Both the position numbers and the translations under genes were made by a program. Source: DATEMK01 sp035275625 (GTDB taxonomy: Bacteria; Bacteroidota; Bacteroidia; AKYH767-A; OLB10). From it: 9,637 nt of DNA. Position 1 is the stretch's first letter. Each line of letters begins with the position of its first letter. A model generated the notes under the pieces. That model had not been told where the DNA came from and searched no databases. It worked only from the letters and a program-made list of their open reading frames with translations. Of this stretch, positions 7,388 to 9,637 are shown in pieces. Where the stretch lies: NCBI GenBank assembly GCA_035275625.1, contig DATEMK010000320.1:1-9637 (forward strand). Reading direction: 5' to 3'.

Positions 7388-8002
7388 TTACAGAGCTTTG
7401 TGTGCCGATGGATCGCTGTAGCTGCCTAATCCTTCTGCGCTGATCGAGGCTATGCGGAATTCATACATCTTATCGCTTACCAGCCCGGTTACCACCAAAC
7501 GGTTCCTGCCGGTGTAAGTGTGATCTTTCCATTTCGTTTCATCGCCCGGTGTGTCATTGATCTGCATTTTATAGATCAGCTTCTTTTTAACGCCTCCCCA
7601 GCGAACGATGATCTCCCCCGGAAGGAAACCGAATACACTGCGAAGGTTTACCGGGGGCGGAAGAATACCTGCAGGGGTTCTCGGACGCCTTACATCAAAC
7701 CCCGAACTGAGGATTTTGGTTTCATCGCCCGCACTAACACTCTGTACATAGCCGCTCATCGTTTTGAGCGCGTCCAGTAAATCTTTCAGCGCTAAACGCA
7801 TCAGCGCCTTCTGCACCTTACCTCCCCCAAGCGCATTCTCGTAGGCGAGTGACAATGCGTCAATCAATGCTACGAGAACGATCAGTGTGGGGATGGGTGT
7901 TGGAAAAGTTACATTCCCGGTCATTTTTGCCAGGATAAATCTTGCCTTCTCTATGATGTAAGAGACCGGCTTTCCGCTTAAATTTAATGCTGTAGTAGCC
8001 AT
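7388..8002 (-). CDS. FN3-domain protein with N-terminal helical domain and no signal peptide
   Basis: 204 aa. Residues 1-100 appear mainly helical: a conserved-looking MTGNVTFPTPIPTL segment (27-40), then LIDALSLAYENALGGGKVQKALMRLALKDLLDALKTMSGYV, which could form a small helical bundle. The hydrophobic stretch LIVLVALIDAL (40-50) is too short and too broken for a confident membrane segment. Residues 114-203 are a fibronectin type III fold (PPVNLRSVFG ... IIVRWGGVKKK ... YKMQIND ... RLVVTGLVSDKMYEFRIASISAEGLGSYSD). There is no signal peptide and no T9SS domain, so export by known routes is not supported. I recall similar helical-plus-FN3 proteins annotated only as FN3-domain proteins in Bacteroidota; function is unknown. 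It lies 117 nt downstream of the sigma factor gene on the same strand, separated by the heptamer array, so read-through or a promoter in the sigma 3' end is possible. Confidence 0.88.
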   Translation of the reverse strand: MATTALNLSGKPVSYIIEKARFILAKMTGNVTFPTPIPTLIVLVALIDALSLAYENALGGGKVQKALMRLALKDLLDALKTMSGYVQSVSAGDETKILSSGFDVRRPRTPAGILPPPVNLRSVFGFLPGEIIVRWGGVKKKLIYKMQINDTPGDETKWKDHTYTGRNRLVVTGLVSDKMYEFRIASISAEGLGSYSDPSAHKAL

Positions 8003-8054
8003 TTTTTTAAGATTTTAATTGTTTGACTTATATTGTTAATTATCTTTTTTCGTT

Positions 8055-8734
<680 letters not shown>

Positions 8735-8821
8735 TGTTTTGATTTTTAAGTAGCGGTTTAACCATGCAGTTAAGCTTTTATTAAACGTTTTACAGTAACC
8801 GGCAGTGTGCCTTTATCTATA

Positions 8822-8854
8822 TATATAATAACGCGAACCCCTTTATTTACGGCA
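8822..8854 (-). promoter_or_regulatory. 33-bp repeat, copy A: possible promoter of the sigma factor gene
   Basis: Same orientation and same block spacing as copy B (TGCCGTAAA, 13 bp, GTTATTATATA on the minus strand). It lies 87 bp before the sigma start codon, a reasonable distance for a promoter. The same bases read in one frame as AVNKGVRVII, within a 19-codon open frame (about 8815-8871) bounded by TAA upstream and TAG downstream with no start codon. So the alternative is the 3' remnant of a tandem sigma paralogue. Confidence 0.5.
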
Positions 8855-9008
8855 TTCTTCGTGTAAAATTTCTGTTAAAATTGATGAAGGGTGAAAAAGA
8901 AGGGGTGAAAGGTCTGAAAAGCAGTGTGAAGAAAAAGGGCTCGTCATGGAGACGCATTAAACTACGTAAAACCCGCAATCCTTTTATTCAAAAGTGTATA
9001 TTATATTT

Positions 9009-9034
9009 ACCCCCGATTAAACTTAACCGGGGGT
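9009..9034. repeat. GC-rich hairpin
   Basis: ACCCCCG (9009-9015) pairs with CGGGGGT (9028-9034) over 7 bp with a 12-nt AT-rich loop. There is no T-tract on the plus side; on the minus side the sequence after it is AT-rich (AAATATAATA) but not a T-run. It may be a weak terminator or a degenerate repeat. Confidence 0.5.
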
Positions 9035-9044
9035 AGATCTCTCT

Positions 9045-9214
9045 GAATATTTGAGAGAACAAGATGTCCGGGGAAAGATTTTGGTGAAATTATCAAAAAA
9101 GGAGAAATGATAGGAATTCTAGAAGCAGCGGGAAATGGATGGATTAAAGTGCAATATAAAAAAACGATACGTAAAAAAGAAAAATACCATGTTGGTTATT
9201 TGTTTTTTGAGTGA
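9045..9214 (+). pseudogene. Frameshifted SH3b (bacterial SH3-like) domain remnant
   Basis: The first half reads YLREQDVRGKILVKLSKKE (from 9048). After a run of six A (9095-9100) the next frame continues MIGILEAAGNGWIKVQY, a lysine-rich insert, then HVGYLFFE and a stop at 9212-9214. Together they match the SH3b layout L-N-x-R-E-x-P ... G-K-x-x-x-x-L-x-K-G-E-x-x-x-x-L-E-x-x-G-N-G-W-x-K-V-x-Y ... G-Y-L. The expected LN pair just before LREQ is in a third frame, implying a second small indel near 9048. No start codon or upstream domain remains. SH3b domains usually sit in exported wall- or surface-binding proteins, so this is probably the decayed C-terminus of one. Recognition is by motif only. 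Confidence 0.6.
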
Positions 9215-9577
9215 TGAAAAAAAGCCAAATAATACCATCGAATAGAAAGAACGGAATTCCGCCTTGGGCAGGTGCTTTTCACCCAGTATGCTTTATTTAA
9301 AAAATAATGAAAATAATAATAATCCTGCCATTGATTCTGCGTAGCCCCTCCCGAAATGGAATGAGAATATGCAAGGAAGGAAAAGAGAGAAGACAATGAA
9401 AATAAAGGGAAATAAAGATTCTACATGATTAAATTCCACTATTGTTGGCGTTGTGTCTAATTCATCTGCCAGCCTCACCAACAAGCGTATCAGTCAATCG
9501 AATTTTGGTAGGTAAGAAGAAAAATAGAAAAAGATAAATTATAATTAACTCTTAAAAATTAAAAATTATCTCATGCC

Positions 9578-9637
9578 ATGAGCACCACAGCTATAATAAC
9601 AGAATATTTAATAATCGGGTTCCAGGCGATGATTTTT
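9578..9637 (+). CDS. Start of a gene cut by the window edge, possible membrane protein
   Basis: An ATG followed by 19 further sense codons runs to the end of the window, reading MSTTAIITEYLIIGFQAMIF. The residues after the first seven are largely hydrophobic, suggesting an N-terminal membrane helix with the N-terminus short. The upstream sequence is AT-rich with no Shine-Dalgarno, as usual in Bacteroidota. The product cannot be identified from 20 residues. Confidence 0.5.
   Translation, partial: MSTTAIITEYLIIGFQAMIF

Larger units (their letters stand above)
8735..9577. other. Gene-poor region of about 840 bp with decayed fragments
   Basis: No intact gene is supported here. It holds the leader of the sigma gene with repeat copy A, a small basic plus-strand frame that I reject (8884-9036), a hairpin at 9009-9034, an SH3b-domain remnant ending at 9214, and from 9215 AT- and purine-rich DNA. 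At about 9400-9493 a minus-strand frame reads LIRLLVRLADELDTTPTIV before fading into Phe/Leu/Ser-rich low-complexity sequence. This part looks coding but has no ATG and a TGA at 9494-9496, so it may be another fossil or chance. The last 50 bp before 9578 are AT-rich spacer typical of a gene start in this phylum. Confidence 0.6.

Noticed and set aside
8884..9036. 50-codon plus-strand frame starting MKGEKEGVKG
   Set aside because: Very basic, no recognised motif and no upstream signal. It runs through the hairpin and stops at its edge, so it is probably chance in purine-rich DNA.
9196..9396. 66-codon minus-strand frame
   Set aside because: It overlaps the SH3b remnant antisense and reads as low-complexity Ser/Phe/Tyr-rich sequence with no conserved look.

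Overview
The window looks like a chromosomal segment from a Bacteroidota bacterium (Sphingobacteriia/Chitinophagia-like). The main evidence is three large secreted proteins that end in type IX secretion (T9SS) type A C-terminal sorting domains. Start codons lack Shine-Dalgarno sequences and the spacers are AT-rich. Genus cannot be read from the sequence.

Layout. (1) 11-6503, minus strand: three exported beta-propeller proteins. In transcription order these are a 913-aa SBBP-type propeller with SprB-like and Ig-like modules, a 647-aa seven-repeat SBBP-type propeller, and a 473-aa seven-repeat RCC1 propeller. The last two form a probable two-gene operon with a 10-nt gap and carry nearly identical sorting domains at DNA level. 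A 375-bp spacer separates the first from the second and holds a broken coding-like frame on the plus strand. (2) 6504-6762: divergent spacer with a long imperfect hairpin. (3) 6763-7254, plus strand: a histone H1-like lysine-rich protein with a separate C-terminal segment. It faces a leader-less FN3-domain protein (7388-8002, minus) across a shared bidirectional terminator. (4) 8120-8734, minus strand: an ECF-like sigma-70 factor with no visible anti-sigma gene. (5) 8735-9577: about 840 bp without an intact gene, holding a decayed SH3b domain, a hairpin and weak coding remnants. (6) From 9578, plus strand: the start of a gene cut by the window edge.

The most unusual structure surrounds the sigma factor. 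A 33-bp motif (TGCCGTAAA, 13 bp, GTTATTATATA on the minus strand) occurs twice in the same orientation. One copy lies upstream of the sigma gene. The other covers its last codons, upstream of the FN3 gene. Both blocks and their spacing are conserved, which could mean a shared, possibly autoregulated promoter. However, both copies also read in one frame as AV-x-K-G-x-x-VII, so the outer copy could instead be the 3' fossil of a tandem sigma paralogue. Immediately after the sigma gene comes an array of nine phased heptamers, which would lie in the 5' leader of the FN3 gene. The sigma factor, FN3 protein and these repeats are the best candidate here for an undescribed regulatory unit. Its function is inference, not shown by the sequence.
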